Assembly: GCF_001953885.1 (NCBI RefSeq)
Contig: NZ_MQUS01000006.1
Span: 270,214-334,213, forward strand
Length of the DNA stretch: 64,000 bases
Direction of reading: 5' to 3'
Source of the DNA: Streptomyces sp. IMTB 2501
GTDB lineage: Bacteria > Actinomycetota > Actinomycetes > Streptomycetales > Streptomycetaceae
Below are positions 37,121 to 46,230 of this stretch, in pieces. The notes beneath the pieces are model-generated. The model was not told where the DNA came from, ran no database searches, and saw nothing but the letters and a program-made list of their open reading frames with translations. Numbering within the stretch: the stretch's first letter is position 1; each line of letters starts with the position of its first letter. Both the position numbers and the translations under genes were made by a program.

Positions 37121-37646
37121 AGCCGCCCAAGTGCTGTCGGCGTCGCGCTCGCCAGGCGGCGTCGACGGAGAGGTAGGGGGCGCCGGCGAGGATCAGGGGG
37201 AGCCAGGCCATCAGGTAGGCGAGGTCGTTGCCGTAGTAGTAGGGAGTCGTCGCCCAGCTCACCGTCATCCACAGGCTGAACGAGATCAGCGCGCCGCCGA
37301 GCGCGGCCAGCCGGCCGAGCAGACCGAGCAGGGTGCCGATGCCGACGGCCAGTTCACCGAGGGCGATGCCGTAGCCGAAGCCCACGGGGGCCTTCAGGGC
37401 CAGGTCGACCAGGGCCGGGATGGCCGCGGAGTCGCGGGCGGCACGCATGGTGTCGCCGATGGACCCGGCACCGCCGGACTTCATGAAGGCGCTGTCGGTG
37501 AGCTTGTCCAGGCCGGCGTAGACGAAGGTGACGCCGAGGAAGACGCGGAGCGGCAGAAGGGCGTACTGGGCTGCGGTGTCGCGCCAGCCGCGCGGGCCGT
37601 TGAGCCGGTTCATGTGCGTGTCGCTCCGCATACCGTGAGTCATCAT
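37113..37646 (-). CDS. DoxX family membrane protein
   Basis: A 177-residue integral membrane protein with four hydrophobic helices and the DoxX motif LLPLRVFLGVTFVYAGLDKL near the N-terminus. DoxX proteins relate to quinone-linked redox and thiol-stress complexes; the partner here is unknown. ATG 37646 has GAGAGG about 10 nt upstream. The broken TetR gene follows directly and was probably its own regulator. Confidence 0.85.
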   Translation of the reverse strand: MMTHGMRSDTHMNRLNGPRGWRDTAAQYALLPLRVFLGVTFVYAGLDKLTDSAFMKSGGAGSIGDTMRAARDSAAIPALVDLALKAPVGFGYGIALGELAVGIGTLLGLLGRLAALGGALISFSLWMTVSWATTPYYYGNDLAYLMAWLPLILAGAPYLSVDAAWRARRRQHLGGYR

Positions 37647-37877
37647 CGCCAACCGCCTCTCGCCCGCCGACCCACCCCTCACCTGACCATACGTACGACC
37701 AGGGGGCGCAGTTCAATCCCATCCCGGACGTTTTTCCGGAATTCGGGTCCGCGTGCGACCCGTGGCGCGAGGAGGGGCTGGGCAGGGTGCGCCGGATGCG
37801 ATCGGCGTACGGGGATCACCGGGCGCCGGCGCCCTTCAGACGGTCACCTGGAGGGTTCGGTCGGGCATCGGGACGGT

Positions 37878-39158
37878 TCAGTCGGTCACCTGGACGATGC
37901 ACCGGTTGGTGGCCACCCCGGCCGCGGTGACCACCTGCACCTCCACCGCTCCGGGCTCGACATCGGCCGGAACGGGCACGGTCAGAGCGGTGTCGGTGGG
38001 GTTGCTGAAGCCGCCCGCGACGGGCACCAGCGGCACGTGCACATCGACCGTGCCGATGCGGACCACCATGCGGGAGAGCCGGTCGGCGCCCTGGGCGCCG
38101 GGTGGCACGAAGCCGGCACCGCGGATCTCGATGTCGTCACCGGTGCGGATCGGCCCGTCCAGGTCGCCGGGTTCGCGGACGCGGACCACGGAGAGGACGA
38201 CCGGGCGGCCGCCCTCGGCGTACTTGCCGGCGAGGTAGGTCGCGGCCGAGATCAGCACCACCACGCCCAGCCCCCAGGGCAGGTCGGGCAGTTGGTCGGG
38301 GCGGCGGGCCAGGCGTACGGCGGCGAACAGCAGGGCGACGGCGCTGATGGCGACGTACTGGATGTCGGCGAAGGCGCCCCGGCCGGAGTCGTCGGTGAGC
38401 AGGTCGGCGGCACGCGGCCGGTGCGCCGGCACCTTCTGCAGCCGCTGCGCGAGGACCCGCAGGCTCACCACCCGCCGGACCAGGACGGCGATGCCGCAGA
38501 CCACAGCGAGCACGGTCACGACGCCCGCACCGCGCGCCAGGTCGAGGCCCGAGATCAGCGCGTCGCGTTCGGCGTGGCCGGACGCGCCGGCCAGCCGGGC
38601 GGCCAGCAGCAGCACGGCGTAGCCGACGAACAGCACCCAACAGGCGGCCACCGTACGGGAGGTGGACATCCGGTTGTCCTCGCCGATCACCGGGGCCAGC
38701 ACCCCGCCACGCGCCCGGTGCAGCCAGGAGGCGGCGCTGAGCGTGCCGGCGACGACGAGCGCAGCGGCCAGGGCCGCGGTGCGCGCGCCGGTCCAGCCCG
38801 TGCCGACGGCGGTGAGCGCCTCGCCGAGCAGCAGCGCGAGGACCGCGCCCCACACCGCGCACACCGTGCGCCGCCACAGCCGGGCGAGCCTTGCCGCACC
38901 CTCCGCGCGGCCGCGTTCGGCGACGGCCTCCGCCCGCTGGGTCAGTTCCTCGGACACCCACTGACGGGACGCCGAGGCCGAGTGCGCCACGGCCGCCGGC
39001 AGTCCCTGCCCGGCCGCGAACTCGTCGCGCCGGCGCAGAAACGCGGCGACGGCCCGCCGGTGCCCCTCACGGGCGCCGTGCGGACAGTCCCCGCAGGTGC
39101 ATCCGCCCCCGTGCATCCCGTCGACATCCGTGCCCAGTCCCGTCTCCTGCACCGCCAC
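37878..39158 (-). CDS. Multi-pass membrane protein with C-terminal beta (IPT/TIG-like) domain
   Basis: A 426-residue protein. An N-terminal Cys/Gly/His cluster (MHGGGCTCGDCPHG) could bind a metal. A helical region follows, then six or so membrane segments (such as TVCAVWGAVLALLLGEAL and TVAACWVLFVGYAVLLLAA). The last ~100 residues look like an immunoglobulin-like IPT/TIG domain (GDDIEIRGAGFVPPGAQG, VEVQVVTAAGVATN). GTG 39158 has AAGGAGG 12 nt upstream and beats an upstream start at 39233. Function unknown. Confidence 0.7.
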   Translation of the reverse strand: MAVQETGLGTDVDGMHGGGCTCGDCPHGAREGHRRAVAAFLRRRDEFAAGQGLPAAVAHSASASRQWVSEELTQRAEAVAERGRAEGAARLARLWRRTVCAVWGAVLALLLGEALTAVGTGWTGARTAALAAALVVAGTLSAASWLHRARGGVLAPVIGEDNRMSTSRTVAACWVLFVGYAVLLLAARLAGASGHAERDALISGLDLARGAGVVTVLAVVCGIAVLVRRVVSLRVLAQRLQKVPAHRPRAADLLTDDSGRGAFADIQYVAISAVALLFAAVRLARRPDQLPDLPWGLGVVVLISAATYLAGKYAEGGRPVVLSVVRVREPGDLDGPIRTGDDIEIRGAGFVPPGAQGADRLSRMVVRIGTVDVHVPLVPVAGGFSNPTDTALTVPVPADVEPGAVEVQVVTAAGVATNRCIVQVTD

Positions 39159-39348
39159 GCCCGGCGCCCTCCTTTCCCACGACTCACCGGCCCGGTCGGC
39201 GGCCCTGGGATAGAGGGCTTCGCCACCGCGCAACTCCCTTGCGTCGACAGCGAATTGTGCCCTACGGCAGGCCGTCCGGATTCGTCGGGCCGGGTCACGG
39301 CGGGTGAACTACGGGCCACCGTGTTGACCCGGCTGCGAGAATTCCCTT

Positions 39349-40236
39349 ATGGCCGAGATCATCCAGCGGGACGGGACCTGGGCCTTCGACGGCAGCACGA
39401 TCCGGATCACCCCCGGACTGCACCGCTGCGTACCGCTGTTCCGGCAGACGTACGGGGAGATCTCCGTACCGCTGGAAGCGGTCTCGGACGTCGTCTACGA
39501 ACCCGAGCGCAAGCGCGGCCGGCTGCGGATGCGGCTGCGCGAGGGCGCCGATCCGCTGCTGCAGGCGACGGGCGGGCGGCTGCCGGACCCGGCCGACCCC
39601 TACCGGCTGACGGTGGCCGCGGACCGCGGCGGGGTCGCGGAGTACGTCGCCGAGGAGATCCGGCACGCCCTGCTCCTCGACCGGATCCCCAAGGAGCCCA
39701 CGACCGCCTATCTGCTGCCGGGCCCGCCGGTACCGGTGTCCGTGCGGTCCTCCGACGGCACGGTCTCCTTCGACGGCACGCAGGTGCGCATCGACTGGGC
39801 CGACTCCTCCGACCGGGTCAAACGCGCGACCGGCCCGCGGATCATCGCCCTGTGCGATCTGGTGCATGTGGAGTGGCTGCCCAACTCCGGGTTCGAGGAC
39901 GGCTTTCTGCGGTTCGTGATCCCGGAGACGGTGTTCTCCAAGCTGCCGCCCGAGCGGGACCCCTACACCCTGGATCTGTGGGGCAACGTGCGGCGGGATC
40001 TGCTGACCGCGCTGGTCGCGACGGCCGTCACCGCCCGGCTGCCGCATCCCTCCACCCGCGCGGGCGGCGCCGGCGACGGCCGGGAGCGGCAGCGGGCGCT
40101 CGTACCGGCGCAGAGCGACCACCAAGACGTACTGCTGCGCCGGCTGCGGGAGTTGGGCGAGTTGCACCGGGACGGGGTGCTCACGGACGAGGAGTTCGCG
40201 CGGACCAAGGCGGCCGTGCTGAGAGGTTTCAGCTGA
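39349..40236 (+). CDS. DUF4429 domain protein with SHOCT tail
   Basis: A 295-residue soluble protein. It begins with the DUF4429 pattern GTWAFDGSTIRITPG, with a second copy of the same fold around residue 135 (GTVSFDGTQVRIDW), so the domain is duplicated. The C-terminal ~35 residues are a SHOCT-like helix hairpin (LRELGELHRDGVLTDEEFAR). DUF4429 proteins are common in Streptomyces and uncharacterised. Divergent from the membrane protein at 37878-39158. Confidence 0.88.
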   Translation: MAEIIQRDGTWAFDGSTIRITPGLHRCVPLFRQTYGEISVPLEAVSDVVYEPERKRGRLRMRLREGADPLLQATGGRLPDPADPYRLTVAADRGGVAEYVAEEIRHALLLDRIPKEPTTAYLLPGPPVPVSVRSSDGTVSFDGTQVRIDWADSSDRVKRATGPRIIALCDLVHVEWLPNSGFEDGFLRFVIPETVFSKLPPERDPYTLDLWGNVRRDLLTALVATAVTARLPHPSTRAGGAGDGRERQRALVPAQSDHQDVLLRRLRELGELHRDGVLTDEEFARTKAAVLRGFS

Positions 40237-40265
40237 GCAGGTCCGGCCGCCCCCCAGGCCTCAGG

Positions 40266-41060
40266 TCAGCTGAGCAGGTCCGGCTCGCTGCGGCTGATGT
40301 CCTGCCACAGGGGCTGGTAGTTGATCCAGGCCACCAGGTCGCCGCCGAGCTGTTCGCGGGTGGCGACGGCCAGTTTGTGGTCGATGAGGACGGGGCGGCC
40401 GGCCGCCTTCGCCATCAGCTGCACCTGGCAGGACCGCTCCATGGACAGGAACCACCAGGCGGCCGCGTCCACCGAGTCGCCGACGGTGAGCAGTCCGTGG
40501 TTGCGCAGGACGAGCGCCTTGCGGGAGCCGAGGGCGTCGGCGATCCGGCGGCCTTCCTCGATGTCGACGGTGACGCCGGTGTACGCGTCGTAGAGCGCCA
40601 CGTCCTCGTAGAAGGCGCAGCTCTCCTGGGTGATGGGGTCGATCAGCTCGCCGAGCGCGGCGAGGGCGCGGCCGTGCACCGAGTGGCAGTGGGCCACGGC
40701 GACGACGTCCGGGCGGGCGGCGTGCACCTGGGCGTGCACGGTGAACGCGGCCTGGTTGACGTGGTAGCGGCCCTCGACGACCTGCCCGTCCTGGTTGGCG
40801 AGGACGAGATCGCCGACGGTGACGTGCTTGAACGGCATCCCGAACGGGTTGACCCAGAAGCAGTCGCTGTGTTCCGGGTCGCGAGCGGTGATGTGGCCGG
40901 ATACCCCGTCCTCAAGCCCGGCCCGCCCGAAGATCCGCAGGGCGCCGGCGAGCCGCTCCTTGCGATGCCGGCGTTCGTCCTCGACCGAGTCGTGCATCGG
41001 CGGCATGGCGAACTGCAGCTGGTCGGTGGGCAGCGGCAGGGGCGGGGTTTGCCCGTGCAT
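40266..41060 (-). CDS. Class II aldolase/adducin family protein
   Basis: A 264-residue cytoplasmic enzyme. Zinc-binding His residues are in AVAHCHSVHGRALA and in VLRNHGLLTVGD, with the N-terminal GLEDGVSGHITARDP block of the family. Members are sugar-phosphate (fuculose-, ribulose-5-phosphate) aldolases or epimerases; without neighbours the substrate cannot be named. The last 18 bases including the stop are repeated 37 bp away at 40229-40246. Confidence 0.87.
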   Translation of the reverse strand: MHGQTPPLPLPTDQLQFAMPPMHDSVEDERRHRKERLAGALRIFGRAGLEDGVSGHITARDPEHSDCFWVNPFGMPFKHVTVGDLVLANQDGQVVEGRYHVNQAAFTVHAQVHAARPDVVAVAHCHSVHGRALAALGELIDPITQESCAFYEDVALYDAYTGVTVDIEEGRRIADALGSRKALVLRNHGLLTVGDSVDAAAWWFLSMERSCQVQLMAKAAGRPVLIDHKLAVATREQLGGDLVAWINYQPLWQDISRSEPDLLS

Positions 41061-41200
41061 AGGTCCTCCAGCGGGGGAATTGCCGTACGAGCCGGAAGTT
41101 ACCGCCGGTCAGCGCAAAAGGGCAGAGCTGTTTTGTAAAGATGGCGTACGCGACGGAATCACGACACAGGTTGTCCGGATTACCGGTGAGACTGGCCGGT

Positions 41201-41677
41201 ATGACGCATATGAACTGGGCGGCCTTCACCGCCGCCGCACCCGAGCTGGCGGCGATCACCGAGAAGCGCTTCGGCGCCTTCCGCCACCATGTCCTCGCGA
41301 CCCTGCGCAAGGACGGCTCGCCGCGCACCTCCGGCCTGGAGGCCGACTTCCGTGCCGGTGAGCTGTGGCTCGGCATGATGGCGGACTCGCTGAAAGCCCT
41401 CGATCTGCGCCGCGATCCGCGCTTCGCGCTCCAGGCGAACCCCGGCGACGGCACGGACATGGCCGGCGGGGACGTGCGGATCAGCGGGCGGGCGTACGAG
41501 ATCGAAGACGGGCGGGCCAAGGACCGGTATGTGAAAGAGGTGGAACCGCCGCAGCCGTTCCACCTCTTCCGCACCGAGCTGACGGAGGTCGTACGGACCT
41601 ACGTCGAGGACGAGAAGTATCTGGTCGTCCAGGTCTGGAAGCCCTCAGAGCCCCTGCGCACGATCAGGCGCGCATAG
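41201..41677 (+). CDS. Pyridoxamine 5'-phosphate oxidase-like (split-barrel) protein
   Basis: A 158-residue flavin/F420-type split-barrel protein. It shows RHHVLATLRKDGSPRTSGLE, LWLGMMADSLKALDLRRDPR and a C-terminal YLVVQVWKP strand. It lacks residues that separate true PdxH from F420-dependent reductases, so cofactor and substrate are open. ATG 41201 is chosen; ATG 41210 is as likely, and the start at 41141 adds a basic stretch without family support. Confidence 0.8.
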   Translation: MTHMNWAAFTAAAPELAAITEKRFGAFRHHVLATLRKDGSPRTSGLEADFRAGELWLGMMADSLKALDLRRDPRFALQANPGDGTDMAGGDVRISGRAYEIEDGRAKDRYVKEVEPPQPFHLFRTELTEVVRTYVEDEKYLVVQVWKPSEPLRTIRRA

Positions 41678-41680
41678 GGC

Positions 41681-43261
<1,581 letters not shown>

Positions 43262-43347
43262 GGGGTGCCTTCTGGTGGTCGGGCGAGGGTCTGTGCTATC
43301 GAGTCTAACGGTGTGGACCGGAGGGCCTTCCCTGGACTTCACCGTGG

Positions 43348-43353
43348 CATACT
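43348..43353 (+). promoter_or_regulatory. Candidate -10 of the chorismate mutase leader transcript
   Basis: CATACT ends 7 bp before ATG 43361, which has no ribosome binding site. This geometry predicts a leaderless leader-peptide mRNA. No clear -35 was found. Confidence 0.4.
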
Positions 43354-43360
43354 GCACTCC

Positions 43361-43432
43361 ATGCTCACGCACTCGACCTTCGTCTTTACCTATGGCAACC
43401 GGCCCGCCGGCTGCCATGGTCGTGCTGCTTGA
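43361..43432 (+). CDS. Leader peptide with Phe/Tyr control codons (attenuator of chorismate mutase)
   Basis: A 23-codon [15 protein letters not shown] followed by [11 protein letters not shown]. Codons 7, 9 and 11 are Phe (TTC), Phe (TTT) and Tyr (TAT), the two end products of the chorismate mutase branch. Right after the Tyr codon a hairpin can form (GGCA-CCGG with CCGG-TGCC, 43394-43415), and GGCCCG (43401-43406) can also pair with CGGGCC (43463-43468) of the downstream terminator. This is the layout of ribosome-mediated attenuation. It is inferred from sequence alone. Confidence 0.7.
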   Translation: MLTHSTFVFTYGNRPAGCHGRAA

Positions 43433-43453
43433 GCCAACCGCCAAGCGACTTCC

Positions 43454-43495
43454 CAGGCGCCCCGGGCCGACAAGGCCCGGGGCGCCTGTCGTTTT
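43454..43495 (+). terminator. Intrinsic terminator in the chorismate mutase leader
   Basis: Perfect 15-bp stem, CAGGCGCCCCGGGCC (43454-43468) with GGCCCGGGGCGCCTG (43474-43488), loop GACAA, then TCGTTTT. It lies between the leader peptide stop and the chorismate mutase start, so it serves as the attenuator. Confidence 0.88.
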
Positions 43496-43545
43496 CCGGG
43501 TTCTGCCGTCCCAGGGCATCCACCTTCCCGATCAAGGAGCCCGAA

Positions 43546-43803
43546 GTGACCACCACCACCGCGGAAGCGACCATCGCCGACGCCCGTGAGCGCATCGACG
43601 CGCTCGACGACCGGATCATCGGCCTCATCCAGGAACGGATGGCCGTGTCCACCGTCGTGCAGGAGACCCGTATCGCCTCCGGCGGCCGGCGAGTGAACCT
43701 CTCCCGCGAGATGGAGATCCTCGGCCGCTACCGCGACGCGCTCGGCAAGCCGGGCACCGGCCTCGCCATGACCCTGCTCGAACTGTGCCGGGGCCGCATC
43801 TGA
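43546..43803 (+). CDS. Chorismate mutase (AroQ type)
   Basis: An 85-residue all-helical AroQ-class enzyme converting chorismate to prephenate, the first step to Phe and Tyr. Signature residues are in RERIDALDDRIIGLIQERM (Arg, Asp), RIASGGRRVNLSREMEIL and LELCRGRI. GTG 43546 has AAGGAGC 6 nt upstream. The short actinobacterial form is usually weakly active unless bound to DAHP synthase. Expression is probably set by the attenuator upstream. Confidence 0.9.
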   Translation: MTTTTAEATIADARERIDALDDRIIGLIQERMAVSTVVQETRIASGGRRVNLSREMEILGRYRDALGKPGTGLAMTLLELCRGRI

Positions 43804-43913
43804 GTTCGATCACGTCTCACCCGTACGGCGCGTGACCGGCCCGCGTCTCCCTTCGTTGAGCCGGGTGTCCGTGCCAGCCAGGGGCGGGCCCGAACAGAAC
43901 CACGCGTGGCTCA

Positions 43914-44045
43914 CTGGAGCGATGAGGCGTACGGGTCGTGCCGTACGCCGTGGGACCTCGCTCCAGGGATGTGACCGGACGGCAGGGGACAGCAGCCCGG
44001 TCACCCAAGAGAACGGCCGGCCCCGGGGACGCCCGGGGCCGGCCG
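43914..44045 (+). ncRNA. Possible structured non-coding RNA
   Basis: Three stems in series: CTGGAGCGA/TCGCTCCAG (43914-43922, 43958-43966) enclosing GGCGTACGG/CCGTACGCC (43926-43934, 43941-43949); GTGACCGG/CCGGTCAC (43971-43978, 43997-44004); and a perfect 14-bp stem with GACG loop (44014-44027, 44032-44045). A terminator follows at 44147. Strand and function are uncertain, and high GC favours chance pairing. Confidence 0.35.
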
Positions 44046-44146
44046 GCGGGAACCACCCCTGTGCACCGGGACCCCAGGACCCGCGGCGCACCCCCCGGCG
44101 CCGCCCCCAGGCATCGACGCTGCCCTGACGTCGGTGCTGACTGAAA

Positions 44147-44184
44147 GAAGGGCCCCGCGGCCTCTCCGTCCCGCGGGGCCCTTC
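44147..44184. terminator. Strong 14-bp terminator hairpin
   Basis: GAAGGGCCCCGCGG (44147-44160) pairs perfectly with CCGCGGGGCCCTTC (44171-44184), loop CCTCTCCGTC. Confidence 0.75.
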
Positions 44185-44306
44185 GTCATGACCGGAGGGA
44201 CCCACCTACCAGGCGTGCGTGACTCACGTCACATGAAAATCAGGTGCTGCTGGAGCAACCGTTGAAGGTCCTCGCTGATCAAACCTGCCGAGTCGAAAAG
44301 ACAGCG

Positions 44307-44344
44307 AGAGGGACCTGCCTTCGGAGGGGGATGCAGGTCCCTCT
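44307..44344. terminator. Terminator downstream of the GMC oxidoreductase
   Basis: AGAGGGACCTGC (44307-44318) and GCAGGTCCCTCT (44333-44344) form a 12-bp stem. Read on the minus strand it is followed by CGCTGTCTTTTCG, so it terminates the gene ending at 44365. Confidence 0.8.
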
Positions 44345-44384
44345 TCATTGCTTCGGCGGTACCGTCATTTCTTCGGCGGTACCG
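44345..44384. repeat. 20-bp tandem duplication spanning the GMC oxidoreductase stop
   Basis: 44345-44364 and 44365-44384 are 19/20 identical (TCATT[G/T]CTTCGGCGGTACCG). The copy at 44365 contains the true stop codon; the other repeats it just downstream. Confidence 0.9.
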
Positions 44385-46170
44385 CCGGCATCCCCAGGAA
44401 CGGCAGGCGCAGAGCGCCGAACGCCTCCGCCGGGACCGCCGGGACCTGCGGCTCCACCGGCTTCAGCCGCTCGTACGCCGCACCCGGCGCCGGACGCGGA
44501 TCCTCCTCGCCCTTGTTCGGCCAGAAGGACATCGCACGCTCGGCCTGCGCGGTGATCGTCAGCGAGGGGTTCACGCCCAGGTTCGCCGAGACCGCGGCGC
44601 CGTCCACGACCGAGATGCCGGGGTGGCCGTAGAGGCGGTGGTACGGGTCGATCACCCCCGTCTCCGCGGAGTCGCCGATGGGGCAGCCGCCCAGGAAGTG
44701 CGCGGTGAGCGGGGTGCCCATCAGCTCGCCGACGTTGCTGCCGGCGAAACCGTTGATCTCGTCGGCCAGCACGGAGGCGGCCTCCGTGGCGGCCCTGATC
44801 TGCTTGGGGTTGGGGGCGCCGTGGCCCTGGCGGGCGGTCAGCAGGCCCTTGCCGACGCCGCCGGGCTTCAGGTACGTCGTCAGGGAGTTGTCCAGCGACT
44901 GCATGACCAGGCCGATGATGGTCCGCTCGGACCAGCGCCGGTTGGAGAGGGAGCGCAGGACCAGCAGCGGGTGCCGGGCCGCGTTCGCCAGCCAGGCCAG
45001 CGCCCGGGAGGATCCCTCGGCGTAGGGCACCTGGAGGATCGACAGACCGCCCATGGAGTTCGAGCCCTTGCCGTAGCGGACCGGCTCGATGTGGGTGTTC
45101 TCGTCGGGGTGGATCGAGGACGTGATGGCGACACCGCGCGTGAAGTCGGCCTGCGGCCGGCCGGTCGCCTTGCGGTAGCGGCGGTTGTCGGTCTGGGCGC
45201 CGACCAGCGCCTCGGAGTTGGTGCGGGTCAGATCGCCGAGCCGGGCGGAGAGATACGGCAGCTGGCCGCCGGCCTTCATACGGTGCAGCAGGGTCTGCGT
45301 GCCGTAGGTCCCGGCCGCGAGGACGACCCTGCGGGCGGTGAAGAGCCGGCCCCGGCCCTTCTTCTTCTGGTCCGTCGGCAGGGTCGCCACCGCGTACCCG
45401 CCCCGTGAGTCGTCCGTGACGGACACGACCGTCGTCATGGGGTGGACCACCGCGCCCCGCTTCTCGGCGAGGTAGAGGTAGTTCTCGTTCAGGGTGTTCT
45501 TCGCGCCGTGCCGGCAGCCGGTCATGCACTCCCCGCACTCGGTACAGGCGTTGCGGGCCGGTCCGGCCCCGCCGAAGTACGGGTCCGCCACCTGCCCGCC
45601 CGGCTCCGCCTTCGCCGACCCGTCCGAGTCCTTGCCGTCACCGAAGAACACGCCGACCGGGGCGAGATGGAAGGTGTCGCCGACCCCCATCCGCTGGGCC
45701 GCCGCCTTCAGATGCACGTCGGAGGGGGTCATGGTCGGGTTGAGCCGTACGCCGAGCATGCGCTGGGCCTGGTCGTAGTACGGCTTCAACTCCTCCTGCC
45801 AGTCGGTGATCTGCCGCCACTGGGGGTCGTCGAAGAAGGCCTTCGGCGGTACGTAGAGGGTGTTGGCGTAGTTGAGCGAGCCGCCGCCGACGCCTGCGCC
45901 CGCCAGGACCATGACGTTGCCCAGCAGGTGGATCCGCTGGATGCCGTACATGCCGAGCTTCGGGGCCCAGAGGTAGTTCTTCAGGTCCCAGGAGTTCTTG
46001 GGCAGGGCCTCGCGGGTGAAGCGGCGGCCCGCTTCCAACACGCCTACCCTGTAGCCCTTTTCGGTCAGGCGGAGGGCGGTCACCGAGCCGCCGAACCCCG
46101 ATCCGACCACGATGACGTCGTAGTCGTACCCGTCCTCGTCCCGGGTCTGGACAGACTGCTCCTGCGACAC
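44365..46170 (-). CDS. GMC-family oxidoreductase
   Basis: A 601-residue FAD enzyme. The dinucleotide-binding motif is YDVIVVGSGFGGSVTALRL, then NVMVLAGAGVGGGSLNYANT, and the GMC C-terminal block GISVVDGAAVSANLGVNPSL. A CTECGECMTGCRHGAKNTL segment has four Cys, as in cholesterol-oxidase-like relatives that carry an Fe-S-like cluster motif. GTG 46170 has AGGAG 6 nt upstream. It lies 56 bp after a semialdehyde/aldehyde dehydrogenase and probably makes an aldehyde for it. Alcohol or sterol substrate unknown. Confidence 0.9.
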   Translation of the reverse strand: MSQEQSVQTRDEDGYDYDVIVVGSGFGGSVTALRLTEKGYRVGVLEAGRRFTREALPKNSWDLKNYLWAPKLGMYGIQRIHLLGNVMVLAGAGVGGGSLNYANTLYVPPKAFFDDPQWRQITDWQEELKPYYDQAQRMLGVRLNPTMTPSDVHLKAAAQRMGVGDTFHLAPVGVFFGDGKDSDGSAKAEPGGQVADPYFGGAGPARNACTECGECMTGCRHGAKNTLNENYLYLAEKRGAVVHPMTTVVSVTDDSRGGYAVATLPTDQKKKGRGRLFTARRVVLAAGTYGTQTLLHRMKAGGQLPYLSARLGDLTRTNSEALVGAQTDNRRYRKATGRPQADFTRGVAITSSIHPDENTHIEPVRYGKGSNSMGGLSILQVPYAEGSSRALAWLANAARHPLLVLRSLSNRRWSERTIIGLVMQSLDNSLTTYLKPGGVGKGLLTARQGHGAPNPKQIRAATEAASVLADEINGFAGSNVGELMGTPLTAHFLGGCPIGDSAETGVIDPYHRLYGHPGISVVDGAAVSANLGVNPSLTITAQAERAMSFWPNKGEEDPRPAPGAAYERLKPVEPQVPAVPAEAFGALRLPFLGMPAVPPKK

Positions 46171-46186
46171 GTGCTCTCCTCGTCGA

Positions 46187-46230
46187 GAACGGGTGTTTCC
46201 GAACGGGTGCTTCTGGACGGGTGCTTCTAG
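46187..46230. repeat. Three imperfect 14-15-bp tandem repeats between dehydrogenase and GMC gene
   Basis: GAACGGGTGTTTCC, GAACGGGTGCTTCTG and GACGGGTGCTTCTAG follow one another at 46187, 46201 and 46216. They fill the 56-bp intergenic space and touch the dehydrogenase stop. Confidence 0.8.

Larger units (their letters stand above)
43804..44364. other. 560-bp non-coding region with serial hairpins
   Basis: No supportable protein gene. On the + strand it has a two-tier hairpin at 43914-43966, a GTGACCGG/CCGGTCAC stem at 43971-44004, a 14-bp stem at 44014-44045, a strong terminator at 44147-44184, and a terminator for the minus-strand oxidoreductase at 44307-44344. This could be an untranslated RNA gene or a long 3' region. 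Confidence 0.5.

Noticed and set aside
36402..41138. Open frame of 1578 codons on the + strand
   Set aside because: It runs antisense through the TetR remnant, DoxX, the IPT-like membrane protein and the aldolase and contains none of their signals; a GC-rich shadow frame.
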